Shown: positions 1 through 11,170 of the stretch, one piece after another | Numbering within the stretch: position 1 is the first letter of the stretch | Layout of the letters: every line of letters begins with the position of its first letter | Assembly: GCA_008638375.1 (NCBI GenBank) | Contig: CM018035.1 | Span: 1,291,501-1,355,500 of the forward strand | DNA length: 64,000 nt | Direction of reading: 5' to 3' | Source of the DNA: Nyssa sinensis | Taxonomy: Eukaryota > Streptophyta > Magnoliopsida > Cornales > Nyssaceae | The notes under the pieces: model-generated | Databases searched by the model: none | The model's input: the letters and a program-made list of their open reading frames with translations, nothing else | Told to the model about the DNA's origin: nothing | Position numbers and translations under genes: made by a program

Positions 1-115
1 CTGGGAAGCTTCAGTGGATACATTCCTTGGTGGAGACGCAACTCAGGATGGCGGAAACTCAATGGATCTCTGGACCTTTGATGACCTTCTTCCTGTGGTG
101 GGGGGAGTTTATTGA
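1..115 (+). CDS. Group VII ERF transcription factor (RAP2.12/RAP2.2-like), C-terminal end only
   Basis: Reading from base 2, 37 codons run to a TGA at 113-115. The peptide is acidic and aromatic and ends in LWTFDDLLPVVGGVY. This closely resembles the C-terminal activation motif (L-W-S/T-F-D-D-L) of plant group VII ERFs such as RAP2.12 and RAP2.2, the oxygen-sensing factors that switch on hypoxia genes. In that family an N-terminal Cys degron controls stability and one AP2 domain binds DNA. Both would lie left of the window, so the family call rests on the tail alone. An AP2/ERF of another subgroup is possible but less likely given this tail. The gene is cut by the window edge. Confidence 0.78.
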   Translation, partial: WEASVDTFLGGDATQDGGNSMDLWTFDDLLPVVGGVY

Positions 116-500
116 ACAACCTTTGCCCCCTTGCTGGTTTTCTGTAAATAAAGCCACATGTCAGTAAATTTCAGCATTCTGGCAGCTTTTGTTTTGTAAT
201 CTATTATATGTTCTTTTGTTTTTTAAGTCTAGGTTTCTCAATGAAAAGACATCTACCTTTATCTTCTTTTTTTGTTCTTTCAGGTGTGTTTGTTGTTTTG
301 GTGGAGATGGAACAAACAGTAAACCATGCATAAGCCTTGGATGGAATTCTTATCAATGGGAATGTGATATATGGGGAGTACATAGGTAATTAGGTTTGCC
401 TTACCTTTGAGGCCTTGAATTTAAGATTTTGAATTTGATGTCTGTATGGATGATTACATTGGATGAAAACTTAAAAACTTTATAGTACCGTCTTTGTTGT
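116..500 (+). other. 3' UTR and downstream flank of the ERF gene
   Basis: T-rich sequence follows the stop codon. A pyrimidine tract ending in CAG near 283 could be the acceptor of a 3' UTR intron. An AATAAA-like hexamer at about 149-154 (aataaa) is a candidate poly(A) signal. The exact 3' end cannot be read from sequence alone. Confidence 0.5.
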
Positions 501-1960
501 TTGTTTCTGTCATGGTTCCCCCGCCCCCGCGCCCCGATGGGCAGTTAGTTTTTGGTTCTTATTTCCTAATTCTTCTTTTTTGGGAAAAAAAATTGTTTTT
601 ATATTTGTTGATCTCGTAGAGAAGCTTTGATTCTTCAGTCAGGTTGCTTTAAATTGTTCTTCAACTAGTTTTTCTTTAAGAACATGGTGTTCAGGAGAAG
701 TTCCTACTTCCTAGACTCTGCTTAAATGATCAGATTATATATAACTGTTGCTTGCCTTGAAAAAAAAATCTCCGTAGCTTTTCATGGGTATAGGAAATTG
801 TAAATTGATATGATTTCTAGTAACATTTTATTTTTTATACAACAATAGAACGAAGAGAAAAGTTCAACATTTCTATGGATAGACTGATTTTTCCTCACCT
901 ATTTTTTCAGACTTCACAATAGTGTTTTTGGGCCTTTCTTTCTGATTTCTGAAAATTTTGGCTTTAAGGTTCCACTGGAGTTCTTTTTGTTGTTTTTATG
1001 TTGAGCATCCAAAGAGCAGTCAAGTTGATAGAACCACTTTTTTTCTGTTGCCGAGATTGGAGAAGTAAAGAGGAAAGCATTTAGAAATTTGGAATCTTAT
1101 CAATTCTTTTGTTTTGGATGGGGTAGAATTTGTGAGGTGGAATTGAAGTGAAATTTTCCTAATGGAACAAGGGTGAATGTTAGTATATCTATGTTGACAG
1201 GAAAGAAAAAGAAATGTTAATAGTTGTCCATAAAGATATTAAAATTGGTGCAATTTGCTAAATTTTGATTAAATTGGATGGAAAGACTTGATTGAGTTGA
1301 TCTTGGTAGTAGTTGATATATTTAAGAGAACCATTTGACTTGTTCCTTGTGGTTCTTGATCGATCTTAATCGTCTGGAGCTGACCTTGTTGGTAACTCAT
1401 CCCTTTTTTCAGGTAGGAGGTTATGAGTTTTACTCCCATTCCTCCCATTCTTTCAAACCAACCATGAGTTGGGTTTGGTTTTATTTATGGGGTCTATATT
1501 TGCAAGGTTTTGATATAGTTGTTGGTTAATTGATAAATGGTTGTTGGGGAAAGAAAAAAAAATAAGATTTGTGGATCTTGATCTTACTTTTTAAAAGTAG
1601 ATTTGGCCGTCGATTACTTGGACTTTGGACCTAATTTTTAGGATCTCTAATGATGCAAATCCTTGAAAGGAGGAATCCATTGAAGGATCGAGTTCTTATT
1701 AAAGTGGTGTAAATAGTTATTTTTTATGTAATTAGTGTGAGTTTGATTTTTTTTTTTTTTTTCATATCGTGTAAAAATAACTGTCCATACCCAATTTTTA
1801 CGTATTTGATCATAGGATAGACTGGTTGATATATGTTGGTGGGAGTGAGATGTAAGAGACGGTGGATCATGTCAAAAAGGCGAATTATATGGCGCTACTA
1901 TTTGTCATGTGAGAAATAGATAACAAAATTGAGTATTTTCAACTGCATCTGCCACCACTT

Positions 1961-2020
1961 TTCGGATGATAGTTGGTGGGTTTGGTAGGTTTCGGATGAT
2001 AGTGGGTGGGTTTGGTAGGT
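1961..2020. repeat. 30-bp tandem duplication
   Basis: Two adjacent 30-bp units, 1961-1990 and 1991-2020, each beginning ttcggatgatagt and ending tttggtaggt, differ at one base. The near identity suggests a recent slippage event. Confidence 0.9.
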
Positions 2021-3245
2021 GAAATGTGTTAGGGAGGATGAGAGTAGTATCTATTAAGTATTGACTTGTTTGGTGCATGATTGTGGCTTGTGGGGTACCA
2101 ATATTTTTAGTTTGGATGACGTGATGGAGAAGTTTGAATTTTAGAAAAATTAATCATTTTTTGACCCGGACTTTATTCGTAGAAATTAATTAATTTATAT
2201 TTTTGACAAAATGGGTTTAAACCTTTCGAAACATGCCCTAAAAGGACAACATTTGAACTTTGGATGGATCATTTTATTTGATGACCTTTACAACGAAACT
2301 TTCTCGGGAAAGTAGGGGCACTCTTTTAAAGGTCACTGATCATCTCTGCCTGCACTGCACAATGCTTTGTTTAGTGTGCTCCATTTTATGGACTCTTGTC
2401 CCTTTCGTAAGTGGACCGTAAAGATAGATTGTACTGTAAATAGTAACACGAGGGTTTGCTTTTGCATAAGTTTCAATAATACTCGTTTGAATGTTAAAAT
2501 TTGAATGTTAAAAAGGTGTGTTTTGAATAAAATTATAAATTAAAAAAAAGTATAATTTGAGTTAAGTTATGAATTTATTTGAAATGAATTTGTAATATTT
2601 TGATGAGGTATTAAAAATGTTGAATATATTATATAAATAAAAAATACGATTTTTAAAAAAGTTTGTCATTGATATTTTTTTTGAAACGTCTAACACATAC
2701 GATGTTTTGAAAATCTTAAAATAAATATTTAAATATTAAAAAAAATTTAATTTGAACTTCCTACCACCTATTTCAAAAATGCAATTATTCATCCAAATAT
2801 GCCTATACTAGTTTAAGTTCAAACTTTATGATATTGAGTCCGTTTGGCCCTTCTTTAAAGTTTAAATTCACTGTCTACCAACTTAATTTTAGATTAAGTT
2901 AAGTTATTAGGGTGTTTGGATGAGTTCAAACGATTGGATAATTTTTTGTTAAACTAGAAGATTTCATTAAACTAAAAAATGTGACTTTTAAGACCTCAAT
3001 TTCTGAACCGAGGTCTAATTTAAACAAACTAAACTTGTAGTTTATTACTGATATATGCCATCTACCATCATGTATACTTTTGAAATAAAACAATGAGGTC
3101 TTCATTGGCAAAAGTTGTCTTTTTATTCTATTATAACAAAAATTAAAATTAACATGTGGATATATACGGAAGATATTTTCAGTTATATTATAATTCTTTT
3201 ATTATATACATCTTTATAATTCACAGTATGTCTATCTATATTTAA

Positions 3246-3270
3246 TATATATATATATATATATATATAT
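3246..3270. repeat. (TA)n microsatellite
   Basis: About 25 bp of uninterrupted AT dinucleotide. A second similar run lies at 3757-3783. Confidence 0.9.
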
Positions 3271-3757
3271 CATTATGGAAATACACGAAACAAAAACCAA
3301 ATCACAATTGCATTAATTATATAAATAGAATAGAGTAAAAATAAGTTATTTTAATTATATCATTTATAAAATATTTAATTTATATTTAACATTATTTTAT
3401 ATTAAATTAGTTGTATAATTTATTAATTCATTAATATTTTTTTTAGATTTTAGTTAAAACACATATAACCAATCACACAAAAATCATATTTATTATAATT
3501 GAAAGACAAATAAAATATTTTGTCATTAAGAATTATTTTTAAACAATTTTTGTCAAATATTTAATTAATCATTTTTTTCATCATAATCAATTTTAACATT
3601 TATTAATTCAAACACCAGTGAGTATATCATTTCTACAATCAACTTAGCGTATCACAGGTTTCTCCTTTGATTAAGTGGTTAGATTAGTATTTGGACCAAT
3701 TCCCTCAAACTAGGCATCAGTCAAAGGCCTTCATATTATATTTCAATACATAAATGA

Positions 3758-3790
<33 letters not shown>

Positions 3791-3887
3791 CTGTCTATAT
3801 TGACTAAGAATCAAACTGGGAGAAGAGATGCATGTGTTGATTTTGTAGAATTTAAGTCCTTCATTCGTAATGCTGTAAAAGTGTAAA

Positions 3888-4092
3888 TGAGTCGGATTCA
3901 CTTAAATTTGGCGTGAATTTCCCATTCTGACCCTCCAATTTTTACCATTTCCTTGTATTTTTTTGGTAATTCTTACCATTTTCTTATATTTTTTTGATAT
4001 ATTAAGTAGTGTCGGATTCTGCAAGTACACTTAAATTTGATGTAGGTTTCCCATTTTAACAAGCCAATTTTCACTGTAGATTTTCTTGTATC
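3888..4092. repeat. Diverged ~125-bp tandem duplication
   Basis: The blocks at 3888-3960 and 4012-4092 share the order gtcggattc, cacttaaattt, tttcccatt, ccaatttt and tcttgta. They read as an old, diverged tandem copy with no coding content. Confidence 0.55.
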
Positions 4093-5271
4093 GTTTAATT
4101 TTTTAATTAAGTTTGAATTAGTATTAGTAATTTTAGATTTGATAGTTTACTAATTATACTGATAAATTAAGTTAGTACTCTTAGCTTATATTATATAAAG
4201 CGTTCTTATTTTTCATTTTTTTTCAACTTATCAATTATCTATTTATTTGAAATTTTGATTTGTTTTGAAAAACAATAAATTCTATTTTCTGTTAGAGAAT
4301 TGATTTAAGTAAAATTGTTTGTATAAAATTAATTCTAGATGTATGAATGTATGTTGAATTGTTTATGATTGGAGAATTTTTTTATTGGAAAAAATTATTT
4401 AGAAATAGTTAATCATATTAACGCATAAATGTATATATCAAATATATGTATGCATATATATACATATACTATTTATATTTATTTTATTTTTAATTTTATA
4501 TATATGTGGATATGAAGTTTGGTGCTACTGACATTTGTGTTGGATAAGTTTAATTCAAAAAAAAAAAAAAGATAGTTTGTGTTGGATAAGTGATAATAAA
4601 AAAAAAATGTATGATGCTGGAGATTTGGAGGCCACATGGAGGCAATTTTTTTTTTTTTTGTGTGTGTGTGTGTGTGTAAATAATGCAAAGTCAAGGGGCA
4701 TTAGTATAGTGCCAAATCAGAAGTGGGACCAGCTCTTCCGAAGCAGCCTAATGAGGCCCCCTACGCGTAAGCAATTGCCAAGAGTTTAAAACGTGGTTTT
4801 GACTGATTGCGACGGTCTGCCAAACAATTATTTAGAATATTTTTAATATTAAATATTATTTTATTTATATCAAATTTATATTTTAATATTATTACAGTAT
4901 ATCACATTTTTGTTTGTCATATATAAGTTTAAAAAAATATTACCTACTTTAAATGATAAATATAACATTAAAAATTACAAATGATATTATCATTTTTAAC
5001 AAGTCAAATAATACACCATTGACCCAATAACTTTTACGTCAATGTGAATTTTTAGGAATAACATGTGTATTGAAGTTGCTCTTAAAAGCAACGTCCACCT
5101 TGTGTTTTTGAAAAACAGAATTCGGACTGACATAAGTCGCGGTTTCCACTGCAAAACGGGCCGCTAAACAGCAAAACGTGGTTTCGGGCAGGCCCGCTAA
5201 AGGGGCCTTAGTATGTTAAGGCATGCGCTAGGCCTTCAAGACTACACTTTGCAAGGTTTCTATCTCCAAAT

Positions 5272-5719
5272 TAGAGCTGTCAAATGGATCGAATCTCGAT
5301 CCAATTTAATATGAGATCTGATCTGTTAAATCCGGATATGATTTTAAGAATAGTAATTCGTGACCTGATCCGATTCGAATCCGATTATCTCAAATATAAA
5401 CGGATCGGATATGATATAGACTGATCCGATCTGCTTTTACAATCCGATCCGATCCGTTTATATATATATATATATATATAATATTAATTTTAATATAATA
5501 TATTAATTTTATTAATTTTAAAATATATATATATTATAATTTTAAACAGATCGAACCGAATTATGAGATCGGATATCCGGTTATTAACATGTTCAAATAC
5601 GGATTAACATTTGCCTGATCTGTCGAATTAACGGATCGGATCGGATCAGATTTCTTAATAAACGGATTGGATTCAGATCAGCTCTGATCTGGTCCGAATC
5701 CAATCGAGTTACAGCCCTA
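5272..5719. mobile_element. Non-autonomous hAT-like DNA element
   Basis: The element opens with TAGAGCTGTCAAATGGATCG and closes with a sequence whose reverse complement starts TAGGGCTGTaaC, giving imperfect terminal inverted repeats. The flanks are CTCCAAAT (5264-5271) and CTCCAAAC (5720-5727), an 8-bp duplication matching at 7 of 8 positions. An 8-bp target duplication with TA(G)NGNTG-type ends is typical of hAT transposons. The interior is rich in GATCC/GGATC palindromes and AT repeats and has no transposase frame, so it depends on another element for movement. Confidence 0.75.
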
Positions 5720-6109
5720 CTCCAAACACATTTCTTTTTTTATACAACAATAGAGGAGAAGAATCAAATTCACGTCAATTGCACAAAAAATAAATCTATT
5801 TGAATATAACCTTAATCATCAAATAAATTTTCTTTTAAGCAGAGAAACTTCAGGGTTCATTTACGATAAGTGAGTATGCCATTACCATAATGTCAGTCAA
5901 TGCACTTAGAAAAAATTACTTGTAGATTAAAAATGCAGCTAGAAAAGAATTGTGTGGACAATATGAATAACCGCAAGAACATGTTATCAAGAAGAATCAA
6001 ATTCTAGGCCCTTCTTGTTTGACACAACGACAAAGAATTATATTGTAAAAGATATCTTCCTTACAACAATGACGTAGCTTAGACCTGTTAACGTCTAACG
6101 TGGCTGGTT

Positions 6110-6113
<4 letters not shown>

Positions 6114-6152
<39 letters not shown>
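6114..6152. repeat. (AT)n microsatellite upstream of GDSL gene 1
   Basis: About 38 bp of pure AT dinucleotide, roughly 200 bp upstream of the first GDSL start codon. It is likely polymorphic in length. Confidence 0.9.
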
Positions 6153-6154
<2 letters not shown>

Positions 6155-6234
6155 GGATAAGAATGATCAATTGTATAATGCAGTGATGGACATACCGGAT
6201 AAGAATGATCAAATGTATAATTTAGAGATGGACA
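6151..6234. repeat. 42-bp tandem duplication in the GDSL gene 1 promoter
   Basis: Units 6151-6192 and 6193-6234 both begin taccggataagaatgatcaa and end gatggaca. The second unit leads into gacaaaaagtct, which is also found upstream of GDSL gene 2 (about 9185). The duplication therefore sits at the left edge of the promoter region shared by the two paralogues. Confidence 0.85.
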
Positions 6235-6298
6235 AAAAGTCTAGCGAGCAGCCATAGCAGATGTTATTGCCTATTTAATTAATACAGAAAGAGAGATC

Positions 6299-6306
6299 TA
6301 TAAATA
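6299..6306 (+). promoter_or_regulatory. TATA box of GDSL gene 1
   Basis: TATAAATA lies 48 bp before the ATG at 6354. The paralogue at 9333 has TTATAAAT at the same distance (9277-9284), and the sequence between box and ATG is partly conserved (gcgaaactaaggagaagga). Confidence 0.7.
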
Positions 6307-6353
6307 AAAAGCGAAACTAAGGAGAAGGAAAGATAAACAGAAGCGGGCTTCAA

Positions 6354-8365
6354 ATGGCGAGTTCAAGCTTCCATTTGTGTGTCTTATTTTTGTTTGCAAG
6401 TCTTCTCATTCCAACCATTTGCCATGGTAGCCCAGATGATGATCATATGGCTCTCTTTATCTTTGGAGATTCCCTTTTTGATGCCGGAAATAATAACTAC
6501 ATCAACACTAACACTAGTTACAGGGCAAATTTTTGGCCATATGGGGAAACCACCTTCAACTACCCCACTGGAAGATTTTCAGATGGCCGTCTAATCCCCG
6601 ATTTTATTGGTAAGATACTCTTTTATGTTTTGTGTTGTTTTCTCCATCTAAATGTAGAATTCAAGTAAACCTCCCTCTCTTGGTTTTGGCAGCTGAGTAT
6701 GCAAAGCTACCATTGATTCCACCATATAAACAACCTGGCAATCATCAATTTATTAATGGGGTGAACTTTGCATCTGGTGGTGCAGGTGCTCTAGTTCAAA
6801 CTCACCGAGGAATGGTATGTCACATTTTGCATTTAAGATTACTAGGTGATAGATCACCAGTTAAGCAAGCCGTGAGAGAGAACAAGAATGCTAATCCTGA
6901 CATAACAAGTTAAATAAGTACACGGGGATAAACTTAAACCCAATACCTATCATAAGCTTAGATCACTAATTATTCTAAAAGTTTAAGCTATTAGGGCATG
7001 GGTTAACAATATATAACACTGGTAAATGAAGTAGAATAAGCTGAAAAGTTTGGTACTTGGTGCTGTAGACACAGCCAAAGTTTGGGCTTGGAAACTAGTT
7101 AGTTGGGAATTAATCAGCTTATTTACATTGCATACAACCTGCTTGATTTATTTATTTGTTTGTTTGTGCGGGGACCAAAACTTGTGCTTCTTTAACATGT
7201 TTATTTTCCAGTCTTTGGTCATATTAATTTAACCATAGGAAGATATTGTCTTTAAGGTTTCACAAGTATCCTACATTTTAGAATTGAGATCCTATTCAAG
7301 TGGTGCAAGTGCTTACTTTTCACGCAATTGGTGAGAGTTTGATCCTCCTCCCCCATCGTTGCATCAAAACAAAAACAAAAAAAGTATCTTACTTTTTTTT
7401 TCTAATAGGTTTTGTACCATGTTTTTTCAGGTGATTGACTTCAAAACACAGCTAAGCTATTTCAAGGATGTAGAAAGGTTGTTAAGGCAGCAGCTGGGTG
7501 ATAAAGAAGCCAAGAAGTTGTTAACAAGAGCTGTGTACTTGGTTAGCATTGGAAGCAACGATTACATCTTCCCTTTAGTCACAAACTCCAGTTTCTTTCA
7601 GTCGTATTCTCAGGAAGAATACGTAGAGATGGTGATCGGCAACATAACTGTCGTGATTGAGGTAATGTCATCTTATATCCAAAATTCGGAACTTACTCTA
7701 ATAAGAGTAGCAATTAGACTCCAAAAGTTTGTCTAATTAAATGCAGTAATTTTTCTTATTTTTGTCAGGAAATATATAAGAAAGGAGGGAGGAAATTCGG
7801 GTTTATTAGCTCGCCGCCCTTGGGTTGTCTACCGGGAATGAGATCAGTCAAACCAGGAAATTCTAGTGACTGCATGGAAGAGCTCAATGCTATAGTAAAG
7901 CTACACAACCATGCTCTTTCTCAAGTCCTTCAAAAGCAAGAGAGGCAGCTAAAGGGATTTATATACTCAAATTTTGATTCCTACACTTCTTTCAGTGAAA
8001 GAATGGGGAATCCTTCAAGATATGGTATGCTACGAGTCTACGACTATCTTCTTAGATCTAAAAAAATAGAAAAGAGAATTTCCCATGAAAATTATAAGAT
8101 CTTAACATACATAATATGTTGTGAAGGTTTTGAGGAAGCGAAAAGTGCATGCTGCGGCTCGGGTCCATTCCGGGGAGTTTATAGCTGTGGAGGGAAGAGA
8201 GGAGTAAAAGAGTATCAACTGTGTGATAATGCTAGTGCCTATTTGTTTTTTGACTCTGTTCATCCCACTGAAATAGCTAATCAGCAATTTGCCAAGCTTA
8301 TGTGGAATGGAACTTCCAATATCGCGTGGCCTTACAATTTAAAGGCACTATTTGGACTTACATAG
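6354..8365 (+). CDS. GDSL esterase/lipase 1 of the cluster (GLIP1-7 type), five exons
   Basis: Exons 6354-6609, 6693-6814, 7431-7661, 7769-8024 and 8127-8365 join in frame to 367 residues, a normal length for plant GDSL lipases. Residues 1-25 form a signal peptide ending near CHG, so the enzyme should be secreted. The SGNH blocks are present: GDS with nucleophile Ser40, the Gly of NFASGGAG (about 114), Asn169 in GSND, and Asp331/His334 in FDSVHPTE. The family hydrolyses ester bonds of lipids; Arabidopsis GLIP1, the closest family type, acts in defence signalling. The substrate here is unknown. The start is fixed by the signal peptide and by the identical start context in the next gene. Intron 2 is long and carries insertions absent from the paralogue. 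Intron 4 (8025-8126) is 102 bp and open in frame, so retention would add 34 residues before the catalytic Asp-His block. Confidence 0.93.
6843..7020. mobile_element. Probable insertion in intron 2 of GDSL gene 1
   Basis: Aligned by eye with intron 2 of the paralogue at 9333, the flanks ttact and ggtaaatgaagtag are continuous there (ttacttggaaatgcagtag). This ~178-bp block is extra. It contains a stretch (aagtttaagctattagggca) that resembles LTR-retrotransposon sequence common in plants. No clean target duplication was seen, so a deletion in the paralogue remains possible. Confidence 0.45.
7280..7381 (+). mobile_element. Short SINE-like insertion in intron 2 of GDSL gene 1
   Basis: A ~102-bp block ends in an A-rich tail (aaaacaaaaacaaaa). 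It is flanked by AAGTATCCTACATTTT (7264-7279) and AAGTATCTTACTTTTT (7382-7397), which match at 14 of 16 positions. The paralogous intron has the empty site (ggatcctacatttttttttc at about 9965). A B-box-like gagtttgatcctc lies inside. A related, more decayed stretch occurs near 1690-1760. Target duplication, tail and empty site together support retroposition. Confidence 0.72.
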
Positions 8366-9276
8366 TGGTAGATCTTATATTTCCATATATATAGCATATC
8401 AGATGCTTATCATATGTTCACTAAATAATTTGGCAATAAATAGGCTGCCAAAGATTTCACCCTTTTTTATGTGCTCAACAAATTTCTTGATGTGATGCCA
8501 AGATTGAACTGACATATTCCGGAATATGTGTGTGTATGAATTTATATATACACATATAGAGACCAATGATTTTTTTCCATTTTCCTGCTATACAAACAAG
8601 AAGGAAAATGTAACCAAAACCAAGGAGAAGTACCTAATCTTTGGACAGAACTTTATGCCTGGAATTTATGGGCTTAATTCGTGTATCTTCCAGTGCCTGC
8701 TTGTGCCCAAGATGGACCTACCAAACCCTGATAGGCTTATAAGCTTCGGTACTGAAGATTTTTCTATGGGATTGGGCCAGAGGCCTTGTGAGAGAACACC
8801 TTGGACCTTGATGGGTAATTGGACTGTCCATAAGATTGATCATAATGACATTATTATGGGCCCCAAGAAGGTTGGCCATGGAAAAATGGGCCTCAGATGA
8901 TGGGCATACACTTTTAACAACTGACAGAGGACTTAGTGGACTCTGTCATGGAATTGAATTATCAAGCCAGATAACAAAGAACAAGACAACAATTTTTCCC
9001 CAAATAATCCCATTAACAACTGATACATTAGTCAAATTAATTAATTATTCTTCTGTTTCAATACAGCTGCATAAGCCATTGCTGACATCACAACTAAGTA
9101 TGCATATGCTTGCTCCCCAATCCAACCAATATTTATATTGTTTGCATTGCAAATCTTGTCCTTACATGATTTTTCAAATGCATGGACAAAAAGTCTAACC
9201 ACCAGCCACATTATAGAACACAGAGTGAGCACATGTAGTTATTTGTTTAATTAACCTTACTAATAGACAACGAGAT
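8366..9276. other. Intergenic spacer between GDSL genes 1 and 2
   Basis: The first ~70 bp is the 3' flank of gene 1 and shares catatgttcactaaata with the 3' flank of gene 2. The middle (8590-8930) is less AT-rich and contains several gggcc/ggcccc motifs, but its two overlapping open frames resemble no family and look like chance. The right ~100 bp is the gene 2 promoter and resembles the gene 1 promoter. Confidence 0.6.
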
Positions 9277-9284
9277 TTATAAAT
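9277..9284 (+). promoter_or_regulatory. TATA box of GDSL gene 2
   Basis: TTATAAAT lies 49 bp before the ATG at 9333, matching position and context of the box in the tandem paralogue. Confidence 0.65.
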
Positions 9285-9332
9285 GGAAGGCGAAACTAAG
9301 GAGAAGGAAACAAAAATTGAACTGGGCTTCAA

Positions 9333-10976
9333 ATGGCGAGTTCCAGCAGCTTCCACTTGTGCATCTTATTTTTGTATGCAAGCCTTCTCATTCCAACCGT
9401 TTGTCATGGTAAAACTATGCAGCCAGATGATCATGATCATGTGGCTCTTTTTATCTTCGGAGATTCAGTTTTTGATGCTGGAAATAATAACTACATCAAC
9501 ACTACCATGAATTACCGGTCAAATTTTTGGCCATATGGAGAAACCTTTTTTAAGTACCCCACTGGAAGATTTTCTGATGGCCGTCTAATCCCCGATTTTA
9601 TTGGTAAGATACTCTTTATGTTATGTGTTGTTTTCTCTAGCATCGATCTAAATTAGAATTCAAGTAACCCTCCCTCTGTGGTTTCTTTCTTTTGGCAGCT
9701 GAGTATGCAAAGCTACCATTGATTCCACCATATAAACAACCTGCCAATCATCAATTTATTAATGGGGTGAACTTTGCATCTGCGGGCGCAGGTGTTCTAG
9801 TTGAAACTCACAAAGGAATGGTATGTGATATTTTGCGTTAAGTTTACTTGGAAATGCAGTAGACTTAGCTGAAAAGTTCTTTTAGTATATTAAAATGTTT
9901 ATTTTCAAAAGTCTGGGTTTATTAATTTAATCATAGGAATGATATTATTGTTAAGGTTTTACAAGGATCCTACATTTTTTTTTCTAATAGGTTTGTTCTA
10001 TTTTTTTCAGGTGATTGACCTAAAAACACAGCTAAGCTATTTCAAGGATGTAGAAAGGTTGTTGAGGCAGCAGCTGGGTGACGAAGAAGCCAAAAAGTTG
10101 TTTAAAAGAGCTGTTTACTTGTTTAGCATTGGAAACAACGATTACCTCTTCCCTTTCCTAAGTAACTCCAGTTTCTTTCAGTCGTATTCTCAGGAAAAAT
10201 ATGTAGAGATGGTGATCGGCAACTTGACAGCCGTGATCAAAGTAATGGCATCTTCTATTCAATAATTTGGAAGCATTATCTTCTTTTTCTAGTAAGATTG
10301 GTAACTAGATATCAAAAGTTTGTCTAATTACCTATGGTCATTTTTCTTATTTTTGACAGGAACTGCATATGAAAGGAGGGAGGAAATTTGGGTTTTTTAG
10401 CTTGCCACCCTTGGGTTGTATACCAGCAATGAGAGCACTCAAACCAGGAAATTCTAGTGGCTGTGTGGAAGAGATCAATGCCATAGTAAAGCTACACAAT
10501 TATGCTCTTTCTGAAGTCCTCCAAAAGCAAGAGAGGCAGCTAGAAGGATTTATGTATTCAAGTTTTGATTCCTACACTTCTTTCAGCGAAAGAATGGAAA
10601 ATCCCTCAAGATATGGTATGCTAGGAGTATCTTCTTAGTTCTTATTTTATAGTTCTCTCTCTGTGTCTCTAGAAAAACAATAAATTTTTTCCCCATAAAA
10701 CATTATAAGATCTTAACATACATGATATATTGTGAAGGTTTCGAGGAAGCGAAAAGTGGATGCTGTGGCTCGGGTCCATACCGAGGAGATAACAGCTGTG
10801 GAGGGAAGAGAGGAGTAAAAGAGTATCAACTATGTGGCAATGCTAGTGCATACATGTTTTTTGACTCTGGTCATCCCACTGAAATGGCTAATCAGCAATT
10901 TGCCAAGCTTATGTGGAGTGGAACTACCGATATCGTGTGGCCTTACAATTTAAAGGCACTATTTGGATTTACATAG
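9333..10976 (+). CDS. GDSL esterase/lipase 2 of the cluster (GLIP1-7 type), five exons
   Basis: Exons 9333-9603, 9699-9820, 10011-10241, 10360-10615 and 10738-10976 join in frame to 372 residues. Exons 2-4 are the same length as in gene 1 and exon 5 differs only by substitutions, so this is a tandem duplicate. A signal peptide covers residues 1-26 (to VCHG). Catalytic blocks: GDS with Ser45 (the motif reads GDSV, not GDSL), Gly in NFASAGAG, Asn174 in GNND, and Asp336/His339 in FDSGHPTE. All four SGNH residues are intact, so activity is expected. It should be a secreted lipid esterase like its neighbour, with substrate unknown. Intron 4 (10616-10737, 122 bp) is not a multiple of three and contains a stop, unlike that of gene 1. 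Promoter similarity to gene 1 reaches about 150 bp upstream of the ATG. Confidence 0.93.
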
Positions 10977-11170
10977 TTGTGGATCCCATAATTCCATATA
11001 TAGTATTTCAGATGCTTATCATATGTTCACTAAATAGGAGCCAAGATTTCATCTTTTTGTATTATTTTTTTCAATTAATATTTGGGTCCAATATTTGATC
11101 TCTCCTGATTAAATAGCTATGTTCACTAAATAAATTGGCAACAAGTGTTCATGTTGTCTTCTTAAACATA

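Larger units (their letters stand above)
501..5271. other. Gene-free intergenic region
   Basis: No coding frame here has codon-like composition or a recognisable domain; the few open stretches are short and AT-rich. It contains simple repeats, a 30-bp tandem duplication (1961-2020), a diverged ~125-bp duplication (3888-4092), poly-A/poly-T tracts near 1750, 4560 and 4650, and a (GT)n run near 4660. A slightly more GC-rich patch at 5090-5230 shows no gene. Confidence 0.7.

Noticed and set aside
8526..9198. Two overlapping open frames between GDSL genes 1 and 2
   Set aside because: Composition and content show no domain, and the region is bracketed by gene flanks; most likely chance frames in a less AT-rich spacer.
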